The translations under genes were made by a program, and so were the position numbers. Positions 54,573 to 55,790 of a stretch of DNA of 55,790 nucleotides are shown here, piece after piece. Source of the DNA: a virus; IMG/VR virus record IMGVR_UViG_3300028595_000016, positions 1 through 55,790 of that record; one strand, given 5' to 3'. Positions within the stretch are counted from its first letter, which is position 1, and the number at the start of each line of letters is the position of its first letter. Under the pieces are notes generated by a model that saw only the letters and a list, made by a program, of their open reading frames with translations, did no database searches and had not been told where the DNA came from.

Positions 54573-55218
54573 CGGCGACTTCTCTCGGCAGGTAAGGCGG
54601 CTCGATCTGGCCGGCGGCAGCTGCAGTCTGGTGGAGCTCCCAGAGGTCGAGCCGACGGACGATGCGACGAGCACCGCGGCGCTCGCGGTACTGTCCTCGC
54701 TCGACGGTGAGCGGTCGCTCGCGGAGCTGACCTCGGTGCGGAGCAGCCTGCCCGTAGTCCCACGAGTGGAGCACTAGCGGACGGTCCTGGAGACCGCGCA
54801 CGACGGCCACATGCCATGGGTTGGACATCACTACGATGTCGCCGTGCAGCAGCTCATCTCCGGCCTCGACCTGCTCACCGCGCGCCCACAGCCGCGAGAG
54901 TGGCTGGCTCGGCTCGTCGGTGGGCCCGTGGACGTAGACCCATGGGAGCGCGATGCCGCACGCTTGCAGCGTCGCGTGGCACAGAAACGCGCACGAAGAA
55001 AACATCCACCCCTCGATGCGAGCCCGCTCCTGGAGATTCCTGACTACCCATCGATACCGAGCCTCGGATTCATGCGCCGGGCATGCCCACGAGGCAAACA
55101 GCCCAGCGATCTGACGCACCTGCATCTCGTCGGTGGGAATCGGCAGGTCCACCAGATCGATTTCCCATGCTGCAGCACGGTCGATGCGCTCGGCGCGGGT
55201 TTCCAGGACGAGTGTCAT
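54553..55218 (-). CDS. NlpC/P60- or CHAP-like peptidase candidate
   Basis: This 221-aa protein has MFSSCAFLCHATLQACGIAL as a possible nucleophile-Cys helix (DCSGF-type position), then GDELLHGDIVVMSNPWHVAVVRG, the GDIVxx...HxAVV pattern of NlpC/P60 and CHAP folds. The typical DCS motif is altered, so the call is moderate. It starts in ATGA overlap with the papain-like peptidase (55215-55218) and is followed by the membrane-anchored coiled coil. A lysis role is probable from context. Confidence 0.55.
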   Translation of the reverse strand: MTLVLETRAERIDRAAAWEIDLVDLPIPTDEMQVRQIAGLFASWACPAHESEARYRWVVRNLQERARIEGWMFSSCAFLCHATLQACGIALPWVYVHGPTDEPSQPLSRLWARGEQVEAGDELLHGDIVVMSNPWHVAVVRGLQDRPLVLHSWDYGQAAPHRGQLRERPLTVERGQYRERRGARRIVRRLDLWELHQTAAAAGQIEPPYLPREVADAYRHH

Positions 55219-55790
55219 GACACGAACCTAATCGCGTGGGCGGTCCACCGCGCCCGAATCGCCGAGTCATCGGCAACCCAGCAACCGGGGTAGAATCCCC
55301 ACGGAGTATTGGCGCCTCCCCACTCATGACCCCAGGAGTTGCCGACGAGCCAGCGACGCTCACCGTCAGCGAGCGACCAGTAGCCAACTATGCGCATCGC
55401 GTGGCCACGGTCGCGCTCTGAGACCATCATTTCGCCCACCGGGGAGCGCGCGCTCGATGTCGTGATCGCATCGAACCACGGCGAGATACCCCACGCGCCG
55501 ACGACTCCGAGCCCTTGGGCCACGGCCTCCTGGATCGCAGCGACCCCTGGCTCGACGATGCGTCGACGCTCAGCGCGGACCTGCCGCCGATCGTGGGCTT
55601 GGAGCTCGTCCTCGAGGCTTGGCCGAGACGTAGCGAGCGACTCCTCGCCGTGGCGGTAATCCTCCCATCCGCGGCGTTCGAGTGCCTCGGCACCCCAATG
55701 CAGGTAGGTGCCAGTGATCTCCTCCGCACGACCATGGTAGCTGCGAGCTGTCCGCCAGATTCCTACGGCGGACGCCCGTGGGACGCCCGG
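55215..55790 (-). CDS. Papain-like (C1A) peptidase, C-terminal part; gene starts at 351 on the other end
   Basis: In the frame that enters from the left end, residues 117 on read EDYRHGEESLATSRPSLEDE, a helical charged stretch (RQVRAERRRIVEPGVAAIQE), GLGVVGAWGISPWFDAI, then the catalytic His in RDRGHAMRIVGYWSL and the Asn in RRWLVGNSWGHEWG, ending AHAIRFVS. Together with the Cys motif near residue 60 these make the full Cys-His-Asn set of papain-like enzymes. The bases 55665-55790 repeat the left end. Confidence 0.85.
   Translation of the reverse strand, partial: PGVPRASAVGIWRTARSYHGRAEEITGTYLHWGAEALERRGWEDYRHGEESLATSRPSLEDELQAHDRRQVRAERRRIVEPGVAAIQEAVAQGLGVVGAWGISPWFDAITTSSARSPVGEMMVSERDRGHAMRIVGYWSLADGERRWLVGNSWGHEWGGANTPWGFYPGCWVADDSAIRARWTAHAIRFVS
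55662..55790. repeat. Terminal direct overlap, right copy
   Basis: This equals bases 1-129 except at 55664 (c; base 3 is a). The c version keeps the peptidase frame open, so it is probably the correct base, and the a at the left tip an assembly or read-end error. Confidence 0.95.

Noticed and set aside
1-55790. Integrase or other lysogeny recombinase
   Set aside because: None was found on either strand. An XRE repressor and a tRNA-like fragment alone are not enough to call a temperate phage.

Overview
The window is an essentially complete circular genome of a contractile-tailed phage with a Mu-like virion, GC-rich and very compact. The first 129 bases recur at the right end (offset 55661, one mismatch at base 3), so the unit genome is about 55.66 kb and one gene, a papain-like peptidase, crosses the ends. 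No integrase was found. The host is unknown. A Cys-containing sigma-region-4-like protein (35377-35763) and the overall codon use resemble high-GC groups such as Myxococcota, but this is a weak inference.

Minus strand, about 44.5 kb down to 1 and on around the ends to 54.07 kb. From 44.5 to 32.5 kb lie an XRE repressor, a RusA-like resolvase, small proteins, the repeat/Tas-like locus, an SNF2-type helicase with a DNA methyltransferase, an O-like initiator with iterons inside its own gene, a DnaB helicase, the sigma-like protein and a GH25 lysozyme fused to a MazG-like domain. From 32.5 to 22.3 kb is the Mu-type head module: TerS, TerL, DUF935 portal, a MuF protein carrying a metallopeptidase domain, a ClpP-like protease with nested scaffold, decoration protein, gpT capsid, gp36-like adaptor and gpG-like protein. 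From 22.3 to 11.9 kb is the contractile tail: terminator, sheath, tube, frameshifted chaperones, tape measure, hub/spike, gp25/W and J. From 11.9 to 1.8 kb are protein I with repeat domains and a run of fibre/adhesin-like proteins. The end of the unit is a lysis-like cassette: LLH-type holin, two lipoproteins, two papain-fold peptidases and a membrane-anchored coiled coil.

Plus strand, 44.7-54.06 kb: early genes for recombination and DNA metabolism (YqaJ exonuclease, RecT, SSB, a miniature beta-clamp-like protein split by a -1 frame change, an AAA+ ATPase, a Dcm cytosine methyltransferase sharing its DNA with a second open frame) and many small proteins. Three promoters near 52.4-53.2 kb each carry a palindromic operator in the spacer between -35 and -10. 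Two of them are perfect 74-bp copies.

The standout is at 40.7-42.93 kb. A Transposase_20/Nop-like protein without an evident nuclease domain is flanked on both sides by arrays with a strict 38-nt period. Each unit has two different conserved boxes (12 and 10 nt) separated by two 8-nt variable spacers, about 29 units in all. This is not CRISPR. It matches what I recall of TIGR-Tas systems (dual short-spacer guide arrays with a Nop-domain protein related to IS110 transposases), here in a phage with arrays on both sides of the gene and a tRNA T-arm-like hairpin at the array end. A second notable feature is a recurrent two-hairpin leader in front of three head genes, with different stem sequences in each copy.
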